Shown here: positions 44,339 through 56,116 of the stretch, one piece after another | Position numbering within the stretch: position 1 is the stretch's first letter | How the letters are laid out: every line of letters starts with the position of its first letter | Origin: Zygnema cylindricum | Taxonomy: Eukaryota > Streptophyta > Zygnematophyceae > Zygnematales > Zygnemataceae | NCBI GenBank assembly: GCA_037447655.1 | Contig: JBBHKE010001377.1 | Span: forward strand, 312,241 to 376,240 | Reading direction: 5' to 3' | DNA: 64,000 bases | Position numbers and translations under genes: made by a program | Notes under the pieces: generated by a model | Seen by the model: only the letters and a program-made list of their open reading frames with translations | Told to the model about the DNA's origin: nothing | Databases searched by the model: none

Positions 44339-45365
44339 TGTTGTTCTACAACCACCGTCGCAGGCGGAGAACCAGCAGTAGTAGTGGAAGTAGACATGAA
44401 AAATAACAGAAACTATCAAAATACCTACTCAACAGCCAACTTAGAACCGACACAAAATATGACTCAGAAACCCAATATGCTTCAAATTTACCACAGTGAT
44501 ACTAAATACAATAAACTGACAATTTCCAAAATTGCAGCCCAAATAACATAGTAAACCATAAGATATGGTGTCTGGAAGTTTCCCAAAAACTGCCCTTAGA
44601 AAATCATATTCCCAAAACTGGATACTACAAAATTGGCTAAGTCCTAAGTTATATACTCACACTGTCTATCTATCAATCTACACTAATTTGGGTAACCGTT
44701 ACTACGGTTATTATCCTGACTAACGAGAAAGCATTCTACCTGTACGTCACTGTACCTCAAAACCCTAACTATTATTTTCTAAAAACCTGATTAATAGAAC
44801 ACTATTTTTTATCACACTAAACTACAAACTAAAGTTATTCAGATATTTACAAACATTAAACCGTACACAAAACGTTTAACCGTACACAAAACGTTCAAAA
44901 TGCTTAGTCAGCGGTAACTGCTAAAGTCCAGCCGAATGTGGTCGTGTAGTATGAAGCACTTGAGTGCTTCGTCACTTGTGGTCCCACGTGAATCACGCTT
45001 GTGGTCCCTCGTGAATCACGCTTGTGGTCCAAGGTGAATCGCGTCTGTTGGAATAAATTCGATCGACGATGGTACCGTCGAACTGTACCATATGTTTCCG
45101 GAATACTCGGGACAGATCCCGTTCGTCCGATCATGTAAATCGCATCGTCAACTTTTTGACACGTATGGCTGACTGTCGGCGCTACTCCAAAAACGTGCAC
45201 ACGTTCTTTCGCCGACACGTGTCCCTCCAAAAGTACAATACACTCTACTGTACCTTTTGCTACTGTAACACTAATTAAGGTAAGTATTACAGTAGAGTAC
45301 TAGGAAAAATATCCTAAGTCATTTATACCCCTATTGACAGAAATAAAGATTTATAAATTACAACA
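44339..45365 (-). repeat. 5' LTR of copia element 2
   Basis: On the minus strand begins TGTTGTAATTTATAAATC and ends GTAGAACAACA. It is 1027 bp. The gag ATG (44395-44397) lies 59 bases before its 3' end. Confidence 0.9.
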
Positions 45366-45571
45366 AATCGCTATTAGTGTTAGTTTTTTCGTCTCTTAAA
45401 ACGTATTTTCTTTGTTTACACTTATAGGATTTTAGTTTTGACGGTTGCGATTGAAAGGTAACATTCTCAACTTGCGATTGGTTGTTTCAAATTGAAATTC
45501 GACAAGTGTGCACAGAGAAAAATTGTTTTAAGTGGCCAAAAATTTATTAACACTAATAGCGATACAGGGTG
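45366..45571. mobile_element. MITE C, split by copia element 2
   Basis: AATCGCTATTAGTGTTAG at the left and AACACTAATAGCGATACAGGGTG at the right are inverted copies (about 20 bp). The missing outer left end lies on the other side of the retrotransposon at 39027-39038 (TACAGTACATCG). Inner arms TTTCTTTGTTTACACTTAT and GACAAGTGTGCACAGAGAAA pair as in MITEs A and B. Confidence 0.8.
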
Positions 45572-45671
45572 TGCTGTATACTATATATGTGACCGTCAAT
45601 CGCTATTAGAGTAAAGAAATAAATAGCGCAAAAAAAAAATTATTGCTATTAACACTAATCGGGATTAAAAA

Positions 45672-45680
<9 letters not shown>

Positions 45681-45710
<30 letters not shown>
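45681..45710. repeat. (TA)15 microsatellite
   Basis: Fifteen uninterrupted TA units, preceded by a run of A. Confidence 0.97.
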
Positions 45711-45711
<1 letters not shown>

Positions 45712-46148
45712 TAATTTATCCTTAACTGTAATTTGGGTTGTCCTGAATAATTAATACCCGCCCTTTCGATGTCTACCGTAATATTTGTACCCGTACATAA
45801 TCCGAGAATTCGTACGCCGTCGCGGTGTTCACACGGTGGACGGACGAACATATGAGAACGTGATTTTTGTCGACGAGTTTGCTTCTCTTTCTTCCAGTGC
45901 ACATTCACATGTGTGCGCAATAATGTTAAGTGACTTTTCCTGCATTTGTGATTCAAAAAGTACCATTTTGCACCAAAAAATCCTGTCCGTACGCCACACT
46001 ATTTCCATCACATTGTACTTCTATTATTAACGCTAATTGAAAAAAAAAACCTAATTAGAATAATGGAAAAAAATAGAATTATGGATTGTATTTCGGGTTT
46101 TTTTTTTTGAAAAAAGGGCACCGAATTGGCGTTATATACTCTATTAGC

Positions 46149-46990
46149 TAGTGTTGGGTATCGAGGACCCATTGCCGATATTCGATATATATCGAATTTC
46201 AGGTACCCGATATTCGATATATCGCTTCGATATATCGAATTTCAAATTATCGCGATATATCGCCGATATATCGTATCGTCGATATATCGAAGCTAAAAAA
46301 AATAATAATAATAATAATAATCCCACAGGTTTTCAAAGCCTCATGACTTCGGACAAAGTGACTGTAAAATCTTTGCCGGAAAGAAATACGGTTTTTTCCT
46401 GAAAGTCAGCGGAGTGAAGAGATCTCTGAGGTACATTGACGAGGTACACTTGTGAAGTACACGTACGTCAAACGCAAGTACGATTTCCCATACGAAAAAG
46501 GTCGGTTTCTAGATGTTTGATGATTCTTGAGATTTGGTAGTCAGCTTACGTGGAACCATTCATATCAGGACACGTATGTAAAACTTATTTAGAAACGATA
46601 CGCGATGTACCCGATGCCTCTGTAGTACATAAATTTTGCTGTCCGTACTATTACAGAGACCTCCTCGTGTAACCATACCCCAAAAAAGCAATCATTAGAA
46701 GTACAAAATTAGTACTTTTTTGTCGGTTATATTTTGCGGCGTCTACCTTTAAGTCACGGAACGAAAATCACGGCGTACGTGGCGTATTAGACAATTTGAC
46801 TTTTTCGCAAAAAGAACATATTAATAAAAAAATAAAAATATTAAATTTAAAAAATACTATATATCGCGATATATATCGCGATAATTTATGTTGGTCGCGG
46901 TACGATATATCGAGGACTCTCCTCGATCGATATTCGATATATCGAATATCAAGATTATCGCGATATGAATTTACCCGATACCCAACACTA
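46149..46990. mobile_element. hAT-type non-autonomous element, copy 3 (GGGTATCG subfamily)
   Basis: The ends TAGTGTTGGGTATCG and CGATACCCAACACTA are perfect inverted repeats. Flanks CTATTAGC and GTATTAGC are an 8-bp duplication with one mismatch. It is 842 bp. Both subterminal regions are dense in GATATATCG palindromes. No transposase frame. Confidence 0.92.
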
Positions 46991-47021
46991 GTATTAGCAA
47001 TTGACAGTGTAGTGTATAGTA

Positions 47022-47230
47022 CACAGTGAATCGTTATTAGCCTTATGTACACTATATCGGCACCCTAAAATTTTGACATTGATACCCAAAATACAGTGAA
47101 TGAATCTAATTTATCTTTGACGTCAATTACAGTTCTTGTAAATTAGCGTCAATGGTTTTACCGTACTTGCTTGATGAATAGTGTGATGTACGGTAGTAGT
47201 TTGTTCATACAACAGTGTACTTCGTTACCG
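47022..47230. mobile_element. MITE G, left part of a 200/500-bp family member
   Basis: CACAGTGAATCGTTATTAG followed by CCTTATGTAC and GACATTGATACC matches the start of MITE F. Further on ATAGTGTGATGTACGGT resembles MITE E. No right end was found, so its extent is uncertain. Confidence 0.5.
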
Positions 47231-48019
47231 AAATCCGTACGGAAATTGTAGTTAACTTATGTTGGCCGCATACAAAGTTGCGTTTAGAAAAAAAGTGGAG
47301 TCGAGTTTGTAAAATCGGCGTTCGCATACCTTCAGACGTTCGTTTTTGTGTCTGACAGTGTGAATGGATAACATGTGCACATGCTAAAAACTGTCCATGA
47401 TAGGTCAACGTAGTGTTGCATACTTACACAAGTTGATAGTCGCGGAATGTTAAGTGTAATACAGTGCTTTTTTAACTCTATTTGAGAACCTACTAGATTA
47501 ATAGAGTATATGTTGACACTATTAAAGGGTCAAAAGTGAACATAACGGTAAAACCAGATCTTTGAACGAAATAGACGCTTATTAGAGTTAAGTTTGACTT
47601 TAATATGGGTTATATTTCACAAAACTACAACAAATTAGTGTCATATTGTGTAAATTTTAGAGTGAAGTTACAGAATTTAGAATTGAAAAAACGCGGCGCC
47701 TTGAAAACGAGAGCTGATAACAAACCAACGGCATATGCTGACAAAACACAAAAAAATATTTTGTGCACATACAAATCCCAACCACATCCTCATTTCTTGG
47801 TGGCAGGCTTTTGAATCTCGCAGATCCATTTTTACACGACTTCGCCATTTTTTGGGTAGGATGCAGATCATCGCCCCGCCGCCTCGCTTAGTCTTGCGGC
47901 ATCCACTAATCTATACCTCTTTTTAGGGTTTACAACAGTAGTATGGTAGACTGTAATATGGCGGAACAACAAGAAAGTCCGAGCCAACGTCGCCGCTAAA
48001 TTTTTTCCGGGATTATTAG
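47231..48019. other. Noncoding DNA
   Basis: No gene recognised. Short open frames near 47605-47926 have no family motif. Confidence 0.4.
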
Positions 48020-48570
48020 GAAATCATTGGTAAGTGCGCATCTCAGTATGTTTATTCATCTCTCCTACACTCTCTACCTCCTTATTTTTCCTCTTTCATT
48101 CTCTCAACCTCTTTATCTCTTAACCTCTCCCTATATTAATTGTCCGTCTCACACATTTGTTCCCATTCCCTTTCCTTACTCTTCTCTCTCATTCTCTTCT
48201 TCCCACTCTCTCTCTCTCCCTCGTTCTGTCTTATATTTTTTCTTTGCTTTTCGCTCAAACTCTCTTTTTCCCCATTTTACTCTTTTTTTTTTGTGTCCCA
48301 CTTATTTCGTGACTCACTACCTCGTCGGTATTTTTTCCCGTCTTCCCTCTTGAATATTTTCTCATCCTTTGGCACCTATTTCCCTCTCATCATTGCTCTC
48401 CATCTTGATATCCATCTCTTTCAATCCATCATTTATCATTTCTCCTTACTTCTGTATCTCGTGCTCTCCCTGAATTTTAGCTCTCTCTCTTCCATATTAT
48501 CTCCCTTCTCGCCCGTACGCCTTATTTATCACCCTGGTCATTTACCATCCACCATCACTTTGTTGCTATG
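48020..48570 (+). repeat. Pyrimidine-rich tract of about 550 bp
   Basis: CTCTCTCC, CCCTTTCC and TTCTCTCTC-rich DNA on the plus strand, the complement in character of the GA tracts at 25.4 and 36.9 kb. The Ser/Leu/Phe-rich open frames are composition artefacts. Confidence 0.75.
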
Positions 48571-49436
48571 ACTCCATACATTTCATTGCCATCTCCGAAT
48601 ATGACATACTCATTTAGTCTCTCTCTCTCTGCCCCTTTTTTTTGCGCTATATTTGTCAAGCCCATATACCCCCTACTAATCCGTTATCTTTGTCTCTTTT
48701 GTGTATCTTAAATTGTCATTGACGATGAACTTCTATTCGACTGCGTGTTGTATTGGAGAGCACCCATACGAACGTAAGGAAGAAGAAATTACCAAATTGA
48801 AGGTATTCGAGCGTACAAAAGCGCATGGATTATACCTCGAGGAGACTTTCATGGATCTATATTTCTTATCATAAATCGTTGATACTTAGTTAGTGTGTGT
48901 AAAACATGAAGGTTTTAATTTTTTTTAATAAGGATTTCCGAGATAGAAGCACAAACGTTAGGAATTCAATACTATTTAGAGCTTTGTTGACTATTGTAGA
49001 TTAATAGGCATTAGATAATTTTTTGTTTTAGTTTAACGTTTTAAAACGATATTATCATGAAATATATAAATATTTTACTTCTTCCATTGTTGTTAATGAA
49101 TGATTTTATATGTCTCAACTTTTTATAAATATTCTTTTTTCATTGTGTGTTGTTTAAATTGCTTTCATGTTGTATCAATGACACTATCGTATTTAAATAT
49201 ATTAAATGTTCTTGGCATTTCTCGTTTGTGAATCATCTGCATATGCAACAAATAAGACTTTTTTCTTTTATTTGTCACCGCGTATATTTCTTCATCTTTG
49301 CTTTTCCTATCCGAAAAACTTTGGTTTTTTTTCAGTATTGTTTTAATGGTTATTGTCTAGTTTTTTTATGTTTTTTTTTCATATGAAAAAACCTCATATT
49401 TGGTATTTAATATAATAATACCCTTGTAATATGATA
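48571..49436. other. AT-rich noncoding DNA
   Basis: No gene recognised. Only a short frame (near 48724-48873) looks mildly coding-like (EHPYERKEEEITKLKVFE), too short to call. Confidence 0.35.
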
Positions 49437-49790
49437 ACACAAATTTCATGAACCGTTGACGAAACAACCACAACACAAATTTCATGAACCATCGACGAAA
49501 CAACCACAAGGGTGAAAGGTTATTCAAAGAGACAAATAATAACAAAGACTTCTATGTTTTGAATTCACCGAATTTAAACTCTTTGTTTTTTCGGAGATGA
49601 TGAGAAAATTATTTTGTCGTTGGATTTCCGTCGAGCGACAAAACACCCTTTGTACTCTCGGAGATGATAATAAAGTTGTTTCGTCACTGGGTTTCCATTT
49701 AGCGACGACACATCCTGTGCTTTGTCGGATATGATAAGAAAATTTTATCACCGCTGAATATCCATCCTACGATGACAAGTTCTCGTCGCG
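49437..49790. repeat. 36-bp and 67-bp tandem repeats with AGCGAC motifs
   Basis: Two copies of a 36-bp unit (ACACAAATTTCATGAACC, starting 49437 and 49473) are followed by three copies of a 67-bp unit starting CGGAGATGAT (49592), CGGAGATGAT (49659) and CGGATATGAT (49726). Each unit carries GTCG-AGCGAC-like inverted words. Similar AGCGACGA words recur at 55673 and 58038. Confidence 0.8.
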
Positions 49791-49910
49791 AAAGGGCAAC
49801 CACTATTTTGTGCGATGTATATGCTGTTTAGGAAACTAACAATTTATCAATTTCCGAGAAGGATGATGAACAAACAACGAAGCATAGTTGTCGCTGAATA
49901 GGGTAGGATG

Positions 49911-50724
49911 TGTTGTTTTGAGGCAACCGGTGACCCAGAGGAGGAAGAAGAAGCTCCAGCAGTTGCCATAATATTCAGATTACAAAAGAGGAAACTCTCA
50001 CGGAAACCAAAAAAGGCCAACTTCATAATGAAGCCCTAAGCAAACCAACACACACTAGAACTGAAAATTTGCCACATTATAAACAATATAACAAAGAATC
50101 CACATGCAGAAATTCACTGGGTTCTGCCAAAAGATCACAATGATCTTGCAATTCAAAAAGGCACAAAAACTGCTTCACAGTTTTCCATTCACTGAATTCC
50201 TAACTCAAAAATATTCTAAGTCCTACATATACAAAGTGAACCTACAGCTGATCTAAACTGTACCACATTTACTGTGGTGTGTCGGTTCACTAAACATTAA
50301 TCATACTAAACCCCGCCATCTACCGTACCAATATTCACATCAATCCTAACCCTAGCCGCCGCTAAAATACGCAGTCAAAGTTAGTCCACTGAAATGAGAG
50401 TTCGGTCAATATTTATCTTTCCAAAAATGACAACGAACTCCGTCCGCCGTCTGCATATTCATTCATCATCGAAGATGAACCTCCACGTGTAAATCTGGTC
50501 CCTCAAGTAAATATGTACTTTGTCAACCAACTCAACCAAGCTTGACTTCCCCACGGACCGACACGTGTACATAGAGTACCAAATCTGTGAACTCCCTTTG
50601 GAGTTACATACCACACCACATCTTGTCTACGTCAACTCAGTCTATACATAAAAACCTGGCTAAGTCAAGACTCTCTTTCTCACACACGAGATATAGAGAG
50701 GACTAAAGGTTTCCAAAACCAACA
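49911..50724 (-). repeat. 3' LTR of copia element 3
   Basis: Plus-strand edges TGTTGTTTTGAGGC and CCAAAACCAACA. Next to it on the inner side is the polypurine tract, plus strand CTCCCCTAAACCTTTA (50725-50740). Confidence 0.95.
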
Positions 50725-50747
50725 CTCCCCTAAACCTTTAGACTCTC

Positions 50748-53700
50748 TTAGCCCCTAAGTCCACATGCCTCTCTACAAAACTTCAACTTAGGTGCAGGTA
50801 AAGGCTTAGTCATCATATCTGCTACCATCATCTCATCCAGCAAATTACTGAGTTTTCAAATTTTGTTCACCACGTTCTCTCTTACAAAATGCAACTTTAT
50901 ATCAATGTGCTTACTTTTAAAGTGATGAATTGGGTTAGATGCAATCGCTATAGCAGCTTGGTTGTCACACCACACTATTTGAGGTCCACATTGTATAAAG
51001 TGAAGTTCTTGAAGGAGAGACTTTTTCCAAAGTAACTCCTTGAGAGCTGAGCTGGCTGCCATGTATTCAGCCTCCATTCTAGACTGAGCTGTGACTTTCT
51101 GAAGCTTGATGCTCCAGCAACATGTTCCTCTTCCAATCTTTAGAATGAATCCGGTGGTGGAGCGCCGGCTTGGCATGTCCCCGTAGCTCGCATCGCTCCA
51201 AGTTTGAATCTTGACCTCTTCTCCACCGAGAGCGAGTTGTAGATTTCGTGTCCCTGCAAGATACAGAAGGAGCCTCTTTGCTGCCTCCCAATTCGATCTC
51301 CTCGAATTTTGTAAACTCCGGCTTAGAGCACTAACTGCAGCCGCGATGTCCAAGCATGTCCAGTTCATGAAGTAGATGAAGCTCTCAACAATGTGACGAT
51401 ATGGAATGGCAGCCATTGAATCTGCCTCCCCTGATTCCAAGGTGTCATCAAAAATGACTCCTCCCTCGGTCTCCATGCTTTCCACCTTTTGCTTGAATTC
51501 CATGGGAGTGGCACTTCCATTTGCCTCTGCCATGCCAAACTTCTCAAGCATATTCTCAATCGCTTCCCGTTGTGTTAGATAGAATATTCTCTTATCTCTT
51601 TCCCTTTCTACCTGAATCCCGAGAATATACGTTGCCTCTCCTGAATCTTTCATCTCAAATCTTGAATTCAAGGCTGCCTTTATTTTCTTAATCTCATTTA
51701 ATGACTTACTCAGTAGCAGCAAATCATCTATATACATAGTAATGTAAATAATCCCATCTTCCCCTTCCATAACATAGACTGAGTGATCTGAACTAATCCT
51801 CACAAAACGGAGACTAGTAAGAAACTCATCTAGTTTTACATTCCACTGACGTGGAGCTTACTTCAGACCGTACAAAGATTTCAACAGTTTATAGACCATA
51901 TTTTCTTTTCTGGTCTCTACATACATTTTAGGCTGCCTTATATAAATCACTTCCTCTAAATCTCCATTGAAGAAAGCTTCTTAACATCCATTTGATGGAG
52001 TTACATATCCTCAATGGTTGATAAAGACAAAAGAATTCTAACAGTTGGAAACCGCACAACCGGAGAGAAAGTCTCCTCATACTCAATTCCCTCCTTCTGA
52101 CTATACCCCTTTGCAACCAGTCGAGCCTTAAATCTTTCAATAGAATTATCTGGATTTAGCTTAACTTTAAAAACCCACTTACAACCGATGGCATTTCGAT
52201 CCGGTGGAAGCTCCACAAGCTCCCAAGTTTGAGTCTCTATTATCGATCACATTTCATCGTTTGCCGCTGAGATCCATTGATCCTTTTCCGGGGCTGAAAA
52301 GGCTTTTTGTATGGTGACTGGCTCCTTTGTGGTTGCAAAAAATAGGGCATGTTCGGCCAGTTCACCTCGCAGCCTGCTGCTTTGCCTTCTTCCCCCCGGA
52401 AAATCTGAGGCTGGAACTGTTAGATCCCTAAGCTGCCGCCGAGGAGGAGGAGGAGGAGGAGCTTGCTGTACAGGTTGAACAACCGGATTGACCGGAGTAG
52501 GAATAGAGGAAGAACTTGTGAAAGAGGAAAGAGGAACATTTTCAAAAATTACATATTCTTGATTTTTGGCATTTTTCTCAAAATCTGTCATGCCAAAAAC
52601 ATCGACCGATTGACTTTCTTCCTTAACCTGAATATTCCTAGCAACCTGAAGAGTTTTCGTGTCTGGGTTGTAAACTCTATAGCCTACTGACTCATCATCA
52701 TAACCCATAAAAATTCTCGGGACAGATTTTGGATGAAGCTTAGAAATAGGAAGATTATCCAAAATAAAACATTTACTACCAAAAACCCGAAAGTGACTTA
52801 CATTGGGTTTCTTTCCGGTCCACATTTCATAAGGTGTCTTCCCTTTTACCGCCTTAGTTTCTATTCTATTCCTTATATAAGATGCACAAGAGAAAGCCTC
52901 ACCCCAAAACTTGAAATCTATCCCTTTATCCAACATCATAGATTTTGCACTCTCCGTTAAAGTCCGGTTAAGTCTTTCGGATACTCCGTTTTGCTCCGGA
53001 GTATAGGGAACTGTAAACTGACGAGATATGTCGTGTTCCCTTAAATAATCCGAGAATGCATTCGAAGTATATTCTCCCCCGTTGTTGGACCAAAGAGAGA
53101 TAATCGACTTCCCGTGAAGGTTTTCCGCCCACATCAGAAATGCTTGAATTGAGTGAACACTTCACTCTTCTCCTTTATGAAGTAAAATCGGCTGTACCGC
53201 GAGAAGTCATCCGTAAATGTAACTAGAAACCGGCTGCCACTAAGGGAAGGGACTTTAGACGGTCCCCACACGTCCGAATGAATAATTTTTTGCTGCAAAT
53301 CCGTAGCCCGGTTATCCGCGGTTTGAGGTAGGGGCAGCTTGTGAAGCTTCCCTAAAGCACAACCATCACATACATTAGAATCTTTTTTTCTTAATATGAC
53401 CCCATCTATCATTTTGTGTTTCACCATTTTATCAAGTTTTTCGTGATGAACATGACCGAGCCTCTTATGCCACAAAACATTTTTTGAAAGGACACTTGAG
53501 CATGCAAAGTCAATTTCATTAGCCAAGTCCATCCGGTACAACAGTTTGGGCCTCTTGTTCCTACCAAGGCTACTCTCCCATCTTTGCTTACTACCTTCTT
53601 CCCATTCTTTTGCAAAATTTCAAATCCTTTCATTTCAGCCACAGAAGTGGAAATAAATTTTTCTTAAACTTTGGAATATAGCGAACATCATGTAAGGTCC

Positions 53701-54862
53701 TCTTTACAATCTGACCATTGATGTCACATGCTAACTCCACGCTTCCCTTCGCCGTACCCTCCACACCGCTATCATCCGCGTAGTTGATTCGACGAGTCAG
53801 AATCGGAGTAAGGGTTTTGAAGTAAGCCTGGTTGCCACACATGTGGGAAGAGCAACCGGAGTCCATAATCTATCCATTCTCTTGAGGCCCCTCCTTAAGA
53901 TCTTTTGCAAAGGCAAAGAAATCATCATCTTCCGATTGCGGTAATCTGACCACATCATCTTTTTCCCCCAACGATTCGTCTTGTGGCGTCTCATCAAATG
54001 CAAGGATCGCCGCATTTTTCACCTGCAGTTTTGGTGCTGACCCATTTGAAGGTGGTTCCTCCGATCGCACCTTCCATCCCGCACGCTTTTATAAATGCTG
54101 GGCACAGCCGGAAAACATGACCTTGACCGAAGCAATAGACACACCTATCATATTGCTTATAATTAGGATTAGGGTTGAAGTTCCTATTTCCGGAAAATCC
54201 AGTCGGCCTATATGTCTGAGCATTGTACGCTACCGCTGATTTTCCACCATACAATGCTATCTGAGTTGCCTCTTCCTCTAGAATGTAAGCTTCAGCTACG
54301 ATTATATTCTATCTAGCCTTCTCCAACCTTTTCATTTGTTCCGCGGCTCCTTTATATTCAGCAAGAAGCCGTCTCATTAAAATCATAGCTTGATGATAGG
54401 GAGGAAATTCCCCCTGGAACATGCATTTTCCGACAACAAAAGCTTTAAGCCATTACAATAGGAGTTCATATCACCCCCGGTATACTTATAATCCCAAATT
54501 TTCCCAGCAGTTATAACCTCATTCTGCTCACTAGCTAGGATATATGACTCCCGTAAGGCCTTCCATATATCAGATGCTTTAGAGATATTGATATATGTCA
54601 TATTCAGATCTTCGGAAAAGAGTAGTTTGAGAATATGCAATGCATCCTCATTTTTCTTTTCAAAATCAGAATTCGTATCCGGAAGAACACCGGAAATCAC
54701 ATCATAGAATATCACTTGCTTAAGGTAAGACTTAGTCAAATCCACCCAATATAAATATTTTTGGCCATTAAACACCGGGATCCATGAGGGTGGACCCGTG
54801 ACCTATTGTTTTGAGGTAACCGGTGACCCAAAGGAGGAAGAAGAAGCACTAGCAGTTGCCAT
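50748..54862 (-). pseudogene. gag-pol of copia element 3
   Basis: The first codons (ATG 54862, MATASASSSS) lie in the LTR, and a CAG-to-TAG change at the LTR edge gives an early stop. gag has WIPVFNGQKY, KIWDYKYTGGDMNSY and a zinc knuckle CVYCFGQGHVFRLC near 54135. The protease keeps its active site, MDSGCSSHMCGNQ, near 53850. The pre-integrase finger has LWHKRLGHVHHEKLDKM and CDGCALGKLHKLP (about 53480-53340). The integrase shows SDVWGP, TFTDDFSRY, LWSNNGGEY and EQNGVSERLNRT; the second catalytic Asp reads Asn in WSNNGGE. The RT has [13 protein letters not shown] and a YIDD box, and the RNase H has TWSDASYGDMPS and CDNQAAIAIA. Frameshifts lie near 53135 and 51970, and stops near 52245 and 51860. 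Confidence 0.93.
54789..54803 (-). other. Primer-binding site of copia element 3 (half tRNA-Met type, mutated)
   Basis: On the minus strand GGTCACGGGTCCACC follows the LTR. It differs from the element 1 site at three positions, all transitions. It also codes for gag residues VTGPP. Confidence 0.6.
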
Positions 54863-55622
54863 AATAATCAGATTACAAAAGAGGAAACTCTCACAGAAAC
54901 CACAAAAAGACCGACTTCACAATGAAGCCCCAAGCAAACCAGACACACACTAGGTCTGCAAATTTGCCACAATATTAGCTGTATAACAAAGAATCCACAT
55001 GCTGGATTTCACAGGGTTTTGCCCAAAGATCACAATGATCTTGCAATTCAAAAAGATACAAAAACTTCTTTGCAGTTTCCCATTCACTAAATACCCTAAC
55101 TCCAAAATATTCTAAGTCCTACATATACAAAGTGAACCTACAGCTGATCTAAACCGTACAACATTTACCGTGGTGTGTCGGTACACTAAACATTAATCTA
55201 ACTAAACCCCGCCATCTACCGTCCAAGTATTTACATCAATCCTTAACCCTAGCCGCTGCTAAAATACGCAGTCAAAGTTAGTCCACTGAAATGACGGTAC
55301 GGTCAATATTTCTCTTCCAAAAATGACGGCGAACTCTGTCTGCCGTCCGCGTATTCATTCATCACCGAAGATGAACCACCACGTGTAAATATGGGCCCTC
55401 AAGTAAATATGTTATTTGTCAACCAACTCAACAAAGCTTGACTTCCCCACGGACCGACACGTGTACATAGAGTGAACCAAATCTGTGAACTCCCTTTGGA
55501 GTTACATACCACACCACATCTTGTCTACGTAAACTCAGTCTATACACAAAATACTGGCTAAGTATAGACTCTCTTTCTCACACACGAGATTAAGAGAGGA
55601 CTAAAGGTTTCTAAAACCAACA
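54804..55622 (-). repeat. 5' LTR of copia element 3
   Basis: Matches the 3' LTR across its length. The inner edge reads TA instead of TG on the plus strand because of one transition. The gag ATG (54860-54862) lies 59 bases before the LTR end, the same distance as in element 2. Confidence 0.95.
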
Positions 55623-55627
55623 GGATG

Positions 55628-56116
55628 TACTTTGCAACAAAATATATGAGTTCATATTAGAAGCCTAATCAGCGACGAAGCATAGTTGTCGGTGATTAGG
55701 GTTGGATGTACATTGAAAAAAAATATGAGAACATAGTAGAAGCACACTCAAAATTTGAACACCACATTAACAACATCTGAAGGTAAATACATAAGAATTT
55801 ATAAAACTACATGAAATTCCATGATACACAAGACACGAGAATTTCAAAAAAACCTAAATTGTATTATTCCATAAAAAAAACATACACACATACGAAATTT
55901 GTTTTATCGTATGAAGTCAAGAATATTGGAATCCATTAATTGTGTACATTAATCTGCCTCAAAGTTAATCGCGTTTCCCACTCTATAATTAAACTTCCAT
56001 TCCCAAACTAACATATAAAAACAAAAAAACAATTGGCAATTATGGAATATCTTTAAAACTCATTGCCGCTCATCCCTCCCTCATTGAAAATGTTATCTTG
56101 TTGACTGTCGGCATCT
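55628..56116. other. Flank of copia element 3 and 3' side of the pogo-like gene
   Basis: Two diverged direct repeats of the flanking unit (GACGAAGCATAGTTGTCG) are at 49879 and 55676. Otherwise AT-rich, with no gene. Confidence 0.5.

Larger units (their letters stand above)
40079..44397 (-). pseudogene. gag-pol of copia element 2
   Basis: Translation begins at ATG 44397, inside the 5' LTR. gag includes RIPIFNGQKY and KVWGYKYTGGTMVEYSDN, and a zinc knuckle CFYCFEKGHGYRHC (C-x2-C-x4-H-x4-C) near 43640. The protease remnant reads METGVAAHMC near 43410, with E-T-G where D-S-G is usual. Integrase pieces follow: SDVLGP, VTFTDDYLRYTKVYF and LRSDN, with two of the three catalytic acids visible near 42740 and 42545. 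Then comes the RT start with [15 protein letters not shown] and [10 protein letters not shown]. The RNase H is mostly intact (40816-40079), with TWSDASYEDMPS and WCDHQVAIA. Multiple stops and frameshifts separate the parts, and most of the RT core has no open frame. Confidence 0.9.
39039..45365 (-). mobile_element. Ty1/copia retrotransposon, element 2 (decayed)
   Basis: Direct LTRs lie at 39039-40055 and 44339-45365. Flanks are CATCG and AATCG, a 5-bp duplication with one change. On the minus strand gag, protease, integrase, RT and RNase H follow each other in copia order. The DNA on the two sides, TACAGTACATCG and AATCGCTATTAGTG, joins to the end of a CACCG-type MITE, so the element inserted into that MITE. 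Stops, frameshifts and a tandem duplication make it defective. Confidence 0.93.
45591..47009. mobile_element. MITE P, related to the 500-bp family, split by a hAT element
   Basis: Left end ACCGTCAATCGCTATTAGAG. The right end continues after the hAT element as AATTGACAGTGTA. The part at 45960-46150 (CGTACGCCACACTATTT, GGGCACCGAATTGGCGTTA) is the reverse complement of the left half of MITE E. A (TA)15 microsatellite sits at 45681-45710. Confidence 0.6.
49911..55622 (-). mobile_element. Ty1/copia retrotransposon, element 3 (best preserved)
   Basis: LTRs of 814 and 819 bp lie at 49911-50724 and 54804-55622. The target duplication GGATG (49906-49910 and 55623-55627) is perfect. On the minus strand the order is LTR, primer-binding site, gag, protease, integrase, RT, RNase H, polypurine tract, LTR. 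Several stops and frameshifts remain, so it is not autonomous. The flanking unit GAAGCATAGTTGTCGCTGAAT...GGATGTAC is found intact again at 55676-55715, which serves as an empty site. Confidence 0.96.
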
